Below are positions 31,701 to 43,099 of a DNA stretch of 64,000 nucleotides, one piece after another. Position 1 is the first letter of the stretch. The number at the start of each line of letters is the position of its first letter. The stretch comes from Bathynomus jamesi (Eukaryota > Arthropoda > Malacostraca > Isopoda > Cirolanidae): contig JAJOZX010000088.1 in NCBI GenBank assembly GCA_023014485.1, positions 365,001 to 429,000 of the forward strand. Direction: 5' to 3'. Under the pieces are notes generated by a model. That model saw only the letters and a program-made list of their open reading frames with translations. It had not been told where the DNA came from and did no database searches. The position numbers and the translations under genes are program-made.

Positions 31701-32451
31701 GGCCTGCCCCGCGAGGCCTCCGTTTTTTCGGCGGAACTTTTCGCCATAACGGAAGCCCTCGATATTGTGCGCACCCCTCTGCCAGCTCTTTTGTCATTTA
31801 TTCGGATTCCCAAAGTGCACTTCTCTCCCTAGAAAGATTTAACTCCCCTCACCCGCTCGTCTGTACCATCCAGCAGACCTTCCACTTTTTAACGATCTTC
31901 CAACATAAGACAATCGCATTCTGTTGGGTCCCGGCTCATGTCGGCATCCAGGGTAACGAGGCGGCGGACCGCACAGCAAAGACGGCCTGCTTGCTGCCGG
32001 CCTCCTCCCGACCCCTCCCCTTCTCCGACTTCTTCCCGGCTTTCCGCTCCCACTTCCGCTCCATATGGCAGCGGGAATGGGACCAGGCCAACAAAATAAA
32101 CTCCACACGATCAAACCGCAAATAGGACACTGGGCTTCTTCATTCCACCGGTCCCGCCATAAAGAAGTAATCCTAGCCCGTCTCCGCATAGGTCACACCC
32201 GCATCACCCACGGACACCTTATGGCGAAATCGCCAGCCCCGCTTTGCTCTACCTGCCATACCCCTATCACTGTCTTACACCTTCTGGTGGAATGCTCAAA
32301 GTTGGCCGCTCTCCGTCGCAGGTGTTTCCCTCTCTCGGCCGAAAACCCCATACCCAACTGCCTACGATCTATACTCGCCGACGGCCCCCACTTTTCAGCG
32401 GAAGCCGTTCTCCTCTTCCTTACTTACTCCCACCTGCTCCATCGTATCTGA
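28769..32451 (+). pseudogene. LINE ORF2: endonuclease, reverse transcriptase, RNase H; four frameshifts
   Basis: Starts MDPPKTTIVHWNCRGIF. The AP-like endonuclease has LQE, LLGDFNSRH and GSDHLPI. After a frameshift near 30150 the reverse transcriptase appears (NYRPIALTCCACKILEKM, FFDIQKAYDT). A second shift near 30555 leads to VPQGSILS and IYADDLAIYF. The RNase H follows (AIYTDGSRSEAG, FSAELFAITEAL). A third shift near 31790 continues it (FVIYSDSQSALLSLERF, WVPAHVGIQGNEAADRTA). A fourth near 32090 leads to RLRIGHTRITHGHL and a CSTC...H...C motif. All domains are present, so the damage is mostly small indels. Confidence 0.9.
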
Positions 32452-32598
32452 AACCGTACCCCTCCTACCCATTATCCATCGACTGACCCTTACTCATTCC
32501 CCTAGTCTACCGCCCCTAGCACAGTGACATCACCCACTCACTGCCTCGCCGAGATATGTACCGTCTCTTTAGGTACGAATCGGCGGTAAATCTGGAAA

Positions 32599-32638
<40 letters not shown>

Positions 32639-32641
<3 letters not shown>

Positions 32642-33392
32642 GGTGGGCCGTAAGTTTCCATACATAGGAAAAATAAACATTTTGTTATGGACAACCATTT
32701 TTATTTATATAATATGCTCTACATGGTTGCCATTGTTTTGAAAACACATTTCAATACGTGTTCCCCACTGTTGATGAACACGCATTAGCACAGTTGAGGT
32801 TATGCTTGTAATGGCGTTGGTGATACGTTCCTTTAGATGATTTATGTCTCGTATCTTTTCCTGATACACCATGGCCTTCAAGTGCCCCAAAGATAGAAAT
32901 CAAGGGGGGTGAGATCTGGGGATCTGGGAGGCCACTCCACAGGACCACGCCGACCAATCCAAGCATCCGGAAACTGCTGATCCAAATACCGACGCACATG
33001 AAGACCATAATGAGGTGGAGCTCCATCTTGCTGGAAGTAAACTGGGAAGTTACCTTCCTCGTTTAGCAGGGATGGGAAAATCTCTTCTTGCAACATGTTA
33101 AGATACCTTTCGGCATTAAGATTTCCACTGACAAAAATTGGTCCAATAATTCTGTCACCCCATATCCCGGCCCACACCATCACTTTACCGGCACCTTGCA
33201 TCTTCGTCGGACTCAGCCAGTTAGGGTTAGCATTACTCCAATAACGTATGTTTTGCCGATTAACCTCTCCATTGACGTAAAAATTTGCTTCATCAGTAAA
33301 CAAGATCTTACGTCAAACGCATATTCTTAGGGTATCTGAAACATAAAAACAAACGTTTAATTTTTCCTATGTATGGAAACTTACGGCCCACC

Positions 33393-33395
<3 letters not shown>
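32639..33395 (-). mobile_element. DD41D mariner-type element, internally deleted
   Basis: TIRs CAGGGTGGGCCGTAAGTTTC (32639) and its inverse ending at 33395, with TA on both sides. Only the second half of the transposase is retained. Confidence 0.9.
32705..33303 (-). pseudogene. DD41D transposase, N-terminus deleted, frameshifted
   Basis: Begins at [17 protein letters not shown] (first catalytic aspartate). It continues through [17 protein letters not shown] and [14 protein letters not shown], with 41 residues between the second and third aspartates. A frameshift near 32880 separates the C-terminal part ([12 protein letters not shown] ... CFQNNGNHVEHI). Both DNA-binding helix-turn-helix regions are missing, so it would depend on another copy for movement. 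Part of its 3' end is duplicated at 35194-35425. Confidence 0.88.
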
Positions 33396-33436
<41 letters not shown>

Positions 33437-33500
33437 GCGAGGGTTGTTGTTGTTCAAACAGTAAGTTCACAAGGTGTTTTGAAGAAGCTGTTTTATTACA
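33259..33500. repeat. Left copy of a ~235-bp direct duplication
   Basis: Covers the last 137 bp of the DD41D element, the TA spacer and the first ~60 bp of the next mariner. Almost identical to 35194-35425 apart from the TA-run length. Confidence 0.9.
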
Positions 33501-33559
33501 AGGCAAGTAATTATTACAAATATTTCAACAACAGCTTTTTACAACTTTTTTACATAATC

Positions 33560-34890
33560 ACTAGACAGATTCAAACATTTGTCGTAGTGTGGGACAGGCT
33601 TTCCGATGCCGGTCGAGTAAAATGTAGGGTCCTTAGATTTAACCAGTTTCGTACGGCCGCTTCTGCATCAGGATCGTTTTGAAATTGTTTACCTCTAAAC
33701 AATGTTCCCTCTAAGGTGTGCGCGTGTGCGCGCGCACACGCGTTGTGAAACCCGCGCACACAGCAAAATAAAATGCGCACAGGCTCAAGCGTATCATGAG
33801 TCACGACAGTAAATGAAGTAATTTAAAAAATATACCGTCACACAAGGTCTGACCATTTGCATCAACATACTCTATAGTCGCTCTTTTAAGTATTAACCCC
33901 TTCCGCCCGACTCCGCCGACGTCCGCGCAGTTACGCAATACGGAATTTTTTTACTTTTATGTATTTGCATTTTTTTTTATACATTAACGCATTGAACATA
34001 AACCTTCTCTTTCTTATTTTTGCATAAAAACGAATAGTAATTATCTCATTTTATTCCTATTTTGTGAATGGATAAAATCATGTATTAATCTTGATAGTCT
34101 GTTTTAAATTGCTAAATGCTAAAAATTGTTTTGAGAAATGATAACTATCATAAAATAGTCATTTTCAATTAATGTTTTTTATTTTATTTCTTTATTTTGT
34201 TGAATTTTATTTTACTATTTTTTATTTTATTCATATTTTTAGAATGGATAAAATGTTTTCTTTTTTAAGAATATATAATATTGTAAACAGTTTTTTAATA
34301 TCCATTTAATGGTACCATAATGATCAAGCTATCACCTTATGGAAATTATATTTATTAAGTATTTAATATTTATATATATATTTAATTTGGAAGATAATAG
34401 CGCTCAGAAAAGTTTGCACAATTTTTCACCATGAATCTAAATGTATGCACAATGAAAATTTCTTGCGCACACGGACTAAAAAAAATTAGAGGGAACATTG
34501 CCTCCAAAGTGTTCCTTTGGAGGTGGAAACAAATGGAAGTAGCTTGGTGTAAGATCAGGACTATGGGGGGATGATCCATGACTTCTCAGTGGAACGATTC
34601 CAAAAGTTGGCGTGTTTGATTTGCAATGTGAGGGCGTGCATTGTCATGCAAGAACACCACACCTGCAGTAAGCAAACCGGGACGTTTTCTTCTGATAGCC
34701 GTGCAGAGTCGCTGTAAAGTTTCATAATAAGAAGTGTCATATATTGTTGTCCCTTTTTGCATGAATTGAACATGCTAAACGCCTTGATGGTCTCAAAAAA
34801 TCGTTGCCATTACCTTACCAGCTGATGGTGCAATCTTGAACGTTTTGGTTCGTGGTGACCCCGGATGTTCCCACTTTACAGTGTTGCAAC
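33560..34890 (-). pseudogene. DD34D mariner transposase fragment interrupted by a hAT MITE
   Basis: Read on the minus strand: FKIAPSAGKVMATIF, then FLHDNARPHIANQTRQLL, then DHPPYSPDL-like and FHLFPPP sequence. The MITE interrupts it (34500-33700), after which GKQFQNDPDAEAAVRNWL and GKPVPHYDKCLNLSS-like C-terminal sequence continue. The N-terminal half and the first catalytic aspartate are deleted. There are also several frameshifts. The pieces on each side of the MITE are collinear with an ordinary mariner. Confidence 0.8.
33700..34500. mobile_element. hAT-type MITE nested in a mariner
   Basis: Ends CAATGTTCCCTCTAA (33700) and TTAGAGGGAACATTG (34500), flanked by CCTCTAAA (33692-33699) and CCTCCAAA (34501-34508), an 8-bp TSD with one change. 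Just inside the left end is an alternating GTGTGCGCGCGCACAC block. The interior is AT-rich without coding sequence. Confidence 0.9.
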
Positions 34891-35003
34891 TTTACAGTGT
34901 TGTCAAATATGCTGAAGAAAATATTGTACAACCAACACCATTATTATACTATGCATAATGCACCGGTAATTAACCTTGTGAACTTGCTTTTTGAACAACC
35001 TTC

Positions 35004-35034
<31 letters not shown>

Positions 35035-35073
35035 AAAATTATTTCACGAAAGTAACACGTGAAAAATATTTAT

Positions 35074-35165
35074 GATGAATAAAACCACGAAGGAAAGGAA
35101 ACACAGAATGGTGCTCAAGCGCTTGAGCACCATTCTGTTTCCTTTCCTTCGTGGTTTTATTCATC
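35074..35165. repeat. Near-perfect hairpin, ~45-bp arms
   Basis: GATGAATAAAACCACGAAGG (35074) folds back on its inverse ending at 35165, centred on CTCAAGCGCTTGAG. The left arm has two extra bases. Confidence 0.95.
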
Positions 35166-35193
35166 ATTATATATATATATATTATATATATAT

Positions 35194-35327
35194 ATTAACC
35201 TCTCCATTGACGTAAAAATTTGCTTCATCAGTAAACAAGATCTTACGTCAAACGCATATTCTTAGGGTATCTGAAACATAAAAACAAACGTTTAATTTTT
35301 CCTATGTATGGAAACTTACGGCCCACC

Positions 35328-35361
<34 letters not shown>

Positions 35362-35424
35362 GCGAGGGTTGTTGTTGTTCAAACAGTAAGTTCACAAGGT
35401 GTTTTGAAGAAGCTGTTTTATTAC

Positions 35425-35425
<1 letters not shown>
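35194..35425. repeat. Right copy of the ~235-bp direct duplication
   Basis: Same content and order as 33259-33500: mariner end, TA run, start of the next mariner. The breakpoints lie at TA-rich sequence on both sides. Confidence 0.9.

Positions 35426-35432
<7 letters not shown>

Positions 35433-35478
<46 letters not shown>
35433..35478. repeat. (GA)n microsatellite
   Basis: Uninterrupted GA dinucleotides. Confidence 0.95.
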
Positions 35479-35481
<3 letters not shown>

Positions 35482-35806
35482 GAGGTGTAATTAGAAAGTC
35501 CTGAACATAAAATTCAGCCATTTACTATCAGAGATGGATTTTCGCTGATCTTCATCGGTTTCTTGTCATTATTTTTTTAATCTCTCTCTTTCCGTGTCTT
35601 TCCTCGACTACCATCAATTCTCATCAAAAAATTGTTGTAAATTTACGAACCTCTTTAAAAAGAAATAAAAGAAACTCAAATATTATTTAATTAATAAATT
35701 ATTAACTGAAAGAAAAGCTTTTTCTAGTACTGTAAAATGCATTTTTTTTATCTCCTGGTTTATCTAGTCTGAAATGATAAAAATGAGGTTATACTATATA
35801 ATTTTA

Positions 35807-36500
35807 CAGGGTATACACAAAGTCCTTTCCCGATTATAAACTTTAATTACATGAAATCTAAAGAAAACACAGGAATGCTTTGTTTTGCATGTTGTTGCAT
35901 AACATATCAAGTTTATTATGTTTCTCATTAAATCTCAACATGTGCGCCGTTAGTTACACGTAGCACACCCAAGCGAAATTCGAGTTCACGCTATACATTC
36001 GCGTGCATATCTCTCGTGACACTGTTGATGGCATCGCAAATCTTTGTACGAAGGGTGTCAATGTCAGTAACAGATGTGTGGTACACATATTTCTTTACAT
36101 ATCCCCATAAAGAGAACTCCAGGGGCGGGATACTGTGGTATCGTGGAGGCCATGGCACCGGCCCGTCGCGTCCAATCCATCTTCCAGGAAAAGTGGTGTT
36201 TAAGAACACACGCACTAACAAATCCCGGTGTCTTGCTATAAAATGATGGATGGTTGAAGGTCTTCCAACTGGGGAGCTACAAAGAACTCGGACATATCGA
36301 GGTACATTTACGCCGTAACATTCTTTTCAGCAAAGAAAAATGGGCCTATCACCCTATCATCCATTAATCCACACCAAATATTGAAAAGAAAAAGACTTGA
36401 TGTGCTACGCAACAACATGCAAAACAAAGCATTACTGTGTCTTTTTTTGATTTCATGTAATTAAAGTTTATAATCGGGAAAGGACTTTGCGTACACTCTA
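35807..36500 (-). mobile_element. DD41D mariner-type deletion derivative with ~110-bp TIRs
   Basis: Ends CAGGGTATACACAAAGTCC (35807) and GGACTTTGCGTACACTCTA (36500). TIRs share CCCGATTATAAACTTTAATT and TTTGTTTTGCATGTTGTTG. TA precedes the left end; the right flank is CA. Confidence 0.85.
35991..36221 (-). pseudogene. DD41D transposase C-terminal fragment
   Basis: A 76-residue frame with WIGRDGPVPWPPR followed by a damaged SPDLTPLDF motif (HSIPPLEF) and LWGYVKKYVY. The third catalytic aspartate is replaced by glutamate. The first two catalytic residues lie in deleted or unreadable sequence, so the element is non-autonomous. Confidence 0.8.
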
Positions 36501-36552
36501 CATTCAGTAAAGTGTAAAAACTGTATATACGACACTTAAAATAAAATCTAAA

Positions 36553-36720
36553 TTTAGAACTTATAACTTCTTTTTGAGGGTACACTTTAGCGGAAGTTTT
36601 TCCTTCTTTTGCGTATCAAAACTTTTTTGTTAGATAATATAATAACTTCTTTTAATGATACATAACTTCTATAGATAGAAGAAATGATTTTCAAAATTTC
36701 TTTGAGTGATTTGAGACATA
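36553..36720. repeat. Dispersed repeat serving as empty site
   Basis: Matches 14090-14207 plus 14501-14540 (ACTTCTTTTTGAGGGT, ACTTCTTTTAATGA, GAGTGATTTGAGACA) but lacks the palindrome at 14208-14500. Confidence 0.85.
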
Positions 36721-37127
36721 AATACCTACTTTATGTAACACGGAATAAATATGGAGAAAAAATACATTCACACCACCTACTTCAAAATCACAACATTACT
36801 TCGTTTATTATTCGTATAATGAACCTTTTATTCTCTGCTAAATCACGTTCATACACGATCCAGTTTTTTTTAGTCATTAATTTGTCGCAAGCTCGCAGAT
36901 AATGGAGTTCTCATGCACTTTCCACTCAGAATTCTTTTATGTTCGACAATCTACATTTATGCTTGTCACAAGTGTGTCGAAAAGTCGATGTTCGCAGTAA
37001 ATACTTTATTATCACACTTATGCCCTAGAATATTCGTACATTCGCGCAGTGATTGCTAAAAATGAAATTTAGAAATCACATACATACTGTACGTGTGTAT
37101 ATAATAATGTGTACATAATAAAAAATA
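36721..37127. other. AT-rich interval, nothing recognised
   Basis: No conserved coding sequence, RNA gene or clear repeat seen. Confidence 0.5.
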
Positions 37128-37206
37128 CAGGGTGACCCATAAAGGTGTTCCAAATAAATATTTGTGTAACAAATTATTACTGGGAACACCTTTTTGGATA
37201 ACCCAG
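37128..37206. mobile_element. 79-bp miniature inverted-repeat element
   Basis: CAGGGTGACCCATAAAGGTG at the left and CACCTTTTTGGATAACCCAG at the right are imperfect inverted copies, with TA on both sides. No room for coding sequence. Confidence 0.65.
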
Positions 37207-37302
37207 TATGTACTTGGTATAACAAGATACTCGCGTTGGAACGGAGATAATATTAATCTAGATATTAATTATTTTAACGATAAGATTAAAAAAAAAGCAT
37301 TA

Positions 37303-38676
37303 CGGGCACTCAATATATTTTGTCCCACCCTTTCTTCTTAGGTAAATAATAGGCCATGGGGCTGAAATGTCTTTTGGGCCGTAAGTTTGAACTTTCTGCG
37401 CTTCATATAACCAGATTTTTCCAGTTTGAACCTCCCCTCCTTGTATAAAACCGCTTTTAAACCCTTCTATAAAACCGATGGTTAACGCAGTTTCGAAAAT
37501 GGCGTCTGACTGATGTGCGTCGTAAACAGAGACCTGTTATCGAGTTCTTAACCGCAGAGAAGGAAACAGGTGGAAATATTCACAAACGTCTACAAAACGT
37601 TTACGGAGATGCTGCTGTTGATCGAAGCACAGTTGGACGTTGGTCTAAACGAGTGAGATTATCGGAGAGAGGGAGAGCCAGCCTCGATGATGAGCCACGC
37701 AGCGATTGCCCGGCATTGGCTGTGACATCTCACACTGTGCAACGTGATAACAGCATCGATCAAATCGGCGCGTCACATACAAGGAGCTATCACTGGAGCT
37801 AGGAATTAGTGAAGGAAGTGTGAATACGATAATTCAGCAACTGGGATACTCAAAAGTGTGTTCACGGTTTGTTCCTCGCCAACTGACTGAAGATCACAAA
37901 GCTCAAAGAAAAGAAACTTGCTTCGGAGTCGTTGGTTCGATACGAGACATAAGGGGATGGCTTCCTTTCACGAGTTGTGACTGGGGATGAGACTTGGGTA
38001 CACCACTTTGAACCTGAAACAAAACGCCAATCCATGGAGTGGCATCACGCAGACTCCCCACGCAAGAAAAAGTGCAAAATGGTTCCCTCTGCAGGAACGG
38101 TTACGGCCACTAATCTTCTGGGACGTGAAAGGGGTGATTCTGGTGGACATTATGAAGAAAGGACAAACAATCAACTCAGAGGCATATATTGCTACCCTAC
38201 AGAGACTCCAGAGACGTATAAATCGAGTTCGACCGGAGAGAAAACTGGAAGACGTCCTTCTTTTGCACGTTAACGCAAGACCACACAACAGTTTGCAAAC
38301 AAGAGAGGCTATCACAAAAATGCGCTTGACTGTGTTACCCCCTCCCCTCCATACAACCCAGATCTGGCACCTTCAGACTTCCATTTGTTAGGGCCAATGA
38401 AGGATGCTATTCTTGGAAGAAAGTTTCAGAGTGACGATAAGGTTGTTGAGGAAGTTAAGAGGTGGCTCCAGCGGAAGCCAGCGGACTTTTACCAGCAAGG
38501 AATAAAGGCACTTGTTTCGAGGAGGAGGAAAGCCGTAGAAAAGGATGGAGACTATGTGGAAAAATAAAAACTTGTAAAAAAGGTATGTAACTACTTGTGT
38601 ACAAAACTTCTGGAACTTACAAGGAAACTTGGAAAGAAAAAAAAAAGGTGGGGCAAAATATATTGAGTAGCCCTCG
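37303..38676 (+). mobile_element. Mariner (DD34D) element, complete ends
   Basis: TIRs CGGGCACTCAATATATTTTG (37303) and its inverse ending GAGTAGCCCTCG (38676), flanked by TA (37301-37302, 38677-38678). Same family as 1879-3202, and it shows what that copy lost. Confidence 0.92.
37499..38567 (+). pseudogene. Mariner transposase, multiple frameshifts
   Basis: Pieces of the same protein as at 2008-3091 fall in several frames: the N-terminal DNA-binding part (37515-37802, FLTAEKETGGNIHKRLQNVY), the catalytic part (37977-38391, TGDETWVHHFEPETK and LHVNARPHNS), and the C-terminal part (38385-38567). The second catalytic aspartate has become valine (HVNARPH for HDNARPH). There is a 4-bp deletion near 37757 and further indels near 37915 and 38340. 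It is clearly dead, although its TIRs are intact. Confidence 0.9.
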
Positions 38677-38678
38677 TA

Positions 38679-39482
38679 TAAGCTAACAATAGCATCCAAC
38701 TTTCTGATAATAAATAACAAGTAATGAGGGATTCTACAAGTTATTGAAATGGATTAAATTGACAAAAATTGTTTATTCATTATGAAGAACGACAGATAGG
38801 ATATATTTATTAAAAATATGTAGAAACTCATTTGTCGCCATTACTTGAGATTCATTTAATTTATCTTCTTTTCAATTAACGTTAAATTTAGAGCGTTAAC
38901 GACGAAGGCAACGGAAAAGTTAAACGTGCATAAAGGACGTCAAGTAAAAACTTTATAAACAGAATGAGAAGAACATGCAGACGAGAGTTAACATTGTATC
39001 AATTGTATATATATATATATATACACGTGTCGTTTGAGAATGAAAACAACTTTGCTTTCACGCTAACGCATTTCCTTTTCTTTGAAGCGTGTTTGTAAAG
39101 CGTCTATTTACTATAATGTCGATTTACTTAAACGCTTCTTCCTACAGCGTATTCCAAAAATTTGGCTAGAACAAACGAATTTCTCTGAAAAGAAAGACAT
39201 TTTAAAATTTAAACGAGCTAAATCTCCTTTTTTTTATGGTACGTTATCTTTTTGGAAGGGCATACGTTTCTAGAGGATTTTATTTCGTTTTAGAGTTGGT
39301 GTTGTTGTTGTTTATCTATGATGAAACACGCAAATTAACATCAAAGAGAAAACTGTATTTACTTTAGCGTCTTGTTCAGTAATTATAATTGAAAAATTAC
39401 CCTCATTTTTTAAATATTTGGAAGCTTCCAACTACTGTATGTGAAGTAAAAGTAATTATCATTACACACACCACACACACAC

Positions 39483-39520
<38 letters not shown>

Positions 39521-41531
39521 GTCGTGCGTGTGCGGCCCACTTCCCGCTTGCAACTTTTATGATGAATGCCCTTTGGACGATCCAACGAAGGTGGTCCTCT
39601 TTGGTTAAGCTCGGCCTTAGCCGTAGAGCATCCGAGTAACCAGGATTCAAAAATAGTTTTCTACAAATCTTTCGAAGGAGTGAATGGAAACACTTCAGTT
39701 CTCAATGGGAGTGTTCGTTCACTCAAATGATTTTTATTACACAAAGTATATACAGAACGAGGCACTGAAGGAGGGAAATGACTTTACAGCCTCTTACGAT
39801 AACCGTTGATGGTCAGGAATTTACAGGGGAAGAGGTTCGACCTCTCGCAACAACAGCTCAAGCAGGAATTGAAAGGGAGAGGTTTGACCTCGGTCAAGGG
39901 CTAAGAAAAGAATTATATGAGGTCTTAATCAAATGAAGATACAGGCACGAATTTAAAGCAAGGAGGTTTGATCTCCTCGAGCAAGGAATAAGGCAGGAAT
40001 GAATTAATCTACAATACAAGAAATAAATAAGTCTAAATTTTGGGGGAGTGCAGTTGAAGGTTAAGTTCCCACTTTAACTGGAGATCTAAAGAATTCTTGA
40101 CGTTAAGTATAATTTAAACATGCAACGAAATTTAGAAAGATAAAAAAATTAACAAAAAAATTAAGAAAAGGTACTAATTTTGCAAAGTATACATTTTTGG
40201 ATGGCGACATAATGTCGGGGTGTCGACATGCACCGAGTACATTAAGTACATTAATTACATCATATTAAATTTTTACAGTTAATTACAATTTTAGCAAATT
40301 GTTAATTGACATATCTGATACTGAAGTAATCTAAATAGGTGATACAAGTTATATAATGAAGGAGAGTTATCCGTTGTTCTATAATATAAAGGGAACTAAC
40401 AACAATGTTATGTATTTATAGTTAACAATGATTACGCCAAATTATGTCAAATATTATTAGAAAGTGGTTGGTTATCATAGTTTGAAAGCCTAAATAGCCA
40501 ACGATGAGGAAAGCAGAGGAAAGATACGATGTACTTCCCATTGAAAGTACACGGACATTTATGATAACGTAACACATAAGTAACATAGAATTTGAATGAC
40601 AGTTAGATAGAAAGAATAAGTACAAGTAATGAGAACGTGGATAACTATGTGACGTAAGCAGATAACGAACCAGTGACCTGGCATGGAAACAATACAGTAT
40701 ATTATAATAATATAACATAATATCTTAATGTTATAAATTTGTAGCAGAAGCAAGAGAGAGTTTTTTGTTTGAAGACATTCTAATATAAGATGTTTAGTTA
40801 GTGTGCTGACATAGACAATGAGGCTGACTATTATTCTAGGATTTAATTAGGTAGTCAGGGACGTATTGGGGAAAGATGGATTAGGGGTATAACACATAAA
40901 GTACATGGGCACATATATATAACATAACACACATAATAATGTTTTGAATTAGGAGCAAGCAAGAGAGAAGGTTTCGGATTCAGAAGCTCGCTTTTGGCGA
41001 TGTCATCGGAATTCGAACAATTGTGTCAGCATTAACGAGTATCTTGCGAGAAGTTAAATAATTAAAAGGAAAAGTAAATTTTTTAAATAAGTGACTGCGT
41101 ACATGTGGACGTATTTACATGTCAGGTAGCCACGTACGTAATTATGATCATCAGCAGACATTTACGAATGCATAAAGTACACATACTGATACGTCACACA
41201 ATAGGTTGTGTGCGTAATATAGACGGACACAAGTAAACATGGACTGATATGTTAATAGGGTATACTGTAGGTAGACAATAGGTAGATGAATGAATAATTA
41301 ATAAAATTAATAAAAGATAGCGGTCAAAAAAGGACATGAACGTATGAATGAATATGGTTGACAATATATTATACTGTATCACATTAGATAAGACATAACA
41401 TATATCATACATAATAACTCATATAGTATACATTCTGAGGAAGTTATCATATATTGAATACTAAGAAATCAAGGTATGATAAATGCGAGCGGAATCAACT
41501 TAATTTATTATGTCATAGTCCACGCATTATA
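38679..41531. other. AT-rich interval, no recognised gene
   Basis: Contains TA runs at 39007-39022 and 39484-39518. The stretch 39660-40030 has repeated AGGTTTGACCTC / AGGTTCGACCTC-like phrases, but I recognise no element. I saw no conserved coding sequence on either strand. Confidence 0.5.
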
Positions 41532-42451
41532 CAGGGTGTCCCAGAATTAACTATCTATTTCAATGAAATCGGACAAATTTTTTAAAAACACACTTTTATT
41601 TATGTTTATCATGTTTAATATGTGTTAAAAATGTATAAATTTCTAAATTTTTTTCATAATTTTATTTTCATAATTTTTTCATTATCTGGTCCAATGAAAG
41701 ACCGTCTGAAGTCATAGAATGGCAAAGAGACTCTCCAAAAGTTAACTTGTTGCTTGGAATGACCAAATCCAAAATTTATGGCCCATTCTTCTTTGCGGAA
41801 GCAACTGTAACAGGTACCGTCTACCTTGATATGCTTCAGCAGTTTCTCGAACCACAGCTTCTTGATGATGGCATTCTTGATAATGTTGTGTTTCAACAAG
41901 ATGGAGCACCATGTCATTATGCTCTAATTGTTCGAGAATACCTCAACAGACGCCTTCCGAATCGGTGGATTGGACGTGGAGGACCTCGACCTTGGCCTCC
42001 GCGTTCTCCGGATTTGACACCCCTGGATTTCTTTGCATGGGGTTTCATAAAAACAAAGGTTTATCGCCAAAAGATCAATGCTTCTTGTTGAAACACAACA
42101 TTATCAAGAATGCCATCATCAAGAAGCTGTGGTTCGAGAAACTGCTGAAGCATATCAAGGTAGACGGTACCTGTTACAGTTGCTACCGCAAAGAAGAATG
42201 GGCCATAAATTTTGGATTTGGTCATTCCAAGCCACAGTTAACTTTTGGAGAGTCTCTTTGCCATTCTATGACTTCAGACGGTCTTTTATTGGACCAGATA
42301 ATGAAAAAATTTTGAAAATAAAATTATGAAAAAAATTTAGAAATTTATACATTTTTAACACATATTAAACATGATAAACATAAATAAAAGTGTGTTTTTA
42401 AAAAATTTGTCCGATTTCATTGAAATAGATAGTTAATTCTGGGACACCCTG
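41532..42451. mobile_element. Foldback mariner derivative (DD41D) with ~370-bp arms
   Basis: Ends CAGGGTGTCCCAGAATTAAC (41532) and its inverse (42451), flanked by TA (41530-41531, 42452-42453). Arms 41532-41902 and about 42086-42451 are near-perfect inverted copies that include transposase coding sequence. The ~180-bp unique centre carries the third catalytic region. Confidence 0.92.
41747..42091 (+). pseudogene. DD41D transposase C-terminal half in a foldback element
   Basis: Encodes KSKIYGPFFFAEATVTG, then FQQDGAPCHYALIVREYL and [15 protein letters not shown], with 41 residues between the two aspartates. The 5' half of the gene, with the DNA-binding domain and first aspartate, has been replaced. 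What follows the SPDLTP region is the reverse complement of the gene's own middle (GTTGAAACACAACATTATC at about 42086 mirrors GATAATGTTGTGTTTCAAC at about 41880). A matching minus-strand frame (41917-41654) is the mirror image. Confidence 0.85.
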
Positions 42452-42902
42452 TACAATAGCGTGTAGCGTCATGAGCGATCTGGAGGCACATTTCAGGTTT
42501 TGTACAATCAACCTTGCTGATTTCAGAAAAGAAATAAAAAAAATTCTGCAACAAGCAGAACACCTCCTTTTTCGCATGTAAAAAATACAAAATTCTTGTT
42601 AATTACAGTTGGCAACACTGACTGACATGGTACTTCTGGCAGCTTTCTAATTATTCTCAGTGAGTCATCCCCTGGAATTTCTTAGTTCTACGCTAGCTCG
42701 CTTGAGAGAAACAAGTGCTTTTTCTGTGGATGGGGTGTTCAAAAACCCCAAGGTACTAACGAAAGGTGCGTTTTGTGATATATACATTATACACATTTCT
42801 TTGTTTTGTTGTGTTTTACATTGTTTATAAGTTTGTTATATGTCTTAGGATATATATATACCTATGGATATTTATATACATAATTCATATGTGTGTGCAG
42901 TA

Positions 42903-42968
<66 letters not shown>

Positions 42969-43099
42969 TAAACTTATTGTTTACCAATAAACCAAGCCTT
43001 ATATATATATATACTCATAATCATATATATTTTTTATTTATACGTTTGTGTTTTTGTTTCAGTGTTCCTGTGTGATACTTGTTGAGTTTTGCTGGTACA

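Larger units (their letters stand above)
25985..32600 (+). mobile_element. I-like non-LTR retrotransposon, near full length
   Basis: About 6.6 kb, markedly GC-rich and C-rich against AT-rich surroundings. The order is 5' leader, ORF1 with zinc knuckles, spacer, ORF2 with endonuclease, reverse transcriptase and RNase H, then a 3' tail ending in an A-rich/TA tract. It is bounded by TA repeats on both sides. The RNase H domain and the terminal CCHC-like motif fit the I group rather than jockey or CR1; the exact clade is not resolved. Confidence 0.85.
33438..35004 (-). mobile_element. DD34D mariner, 5'-deleted, with nested hAT MITE
   Basis: TIR-like ends CGAGGGTTGTTGTTGTTCAA (33438) and TTGAACAACCTTCG (35004), followed by TA. 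An 801-bp hAT MITE is inserted at 33700. Without it the mariner is only about 770 bp. Confidence 0.8.
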
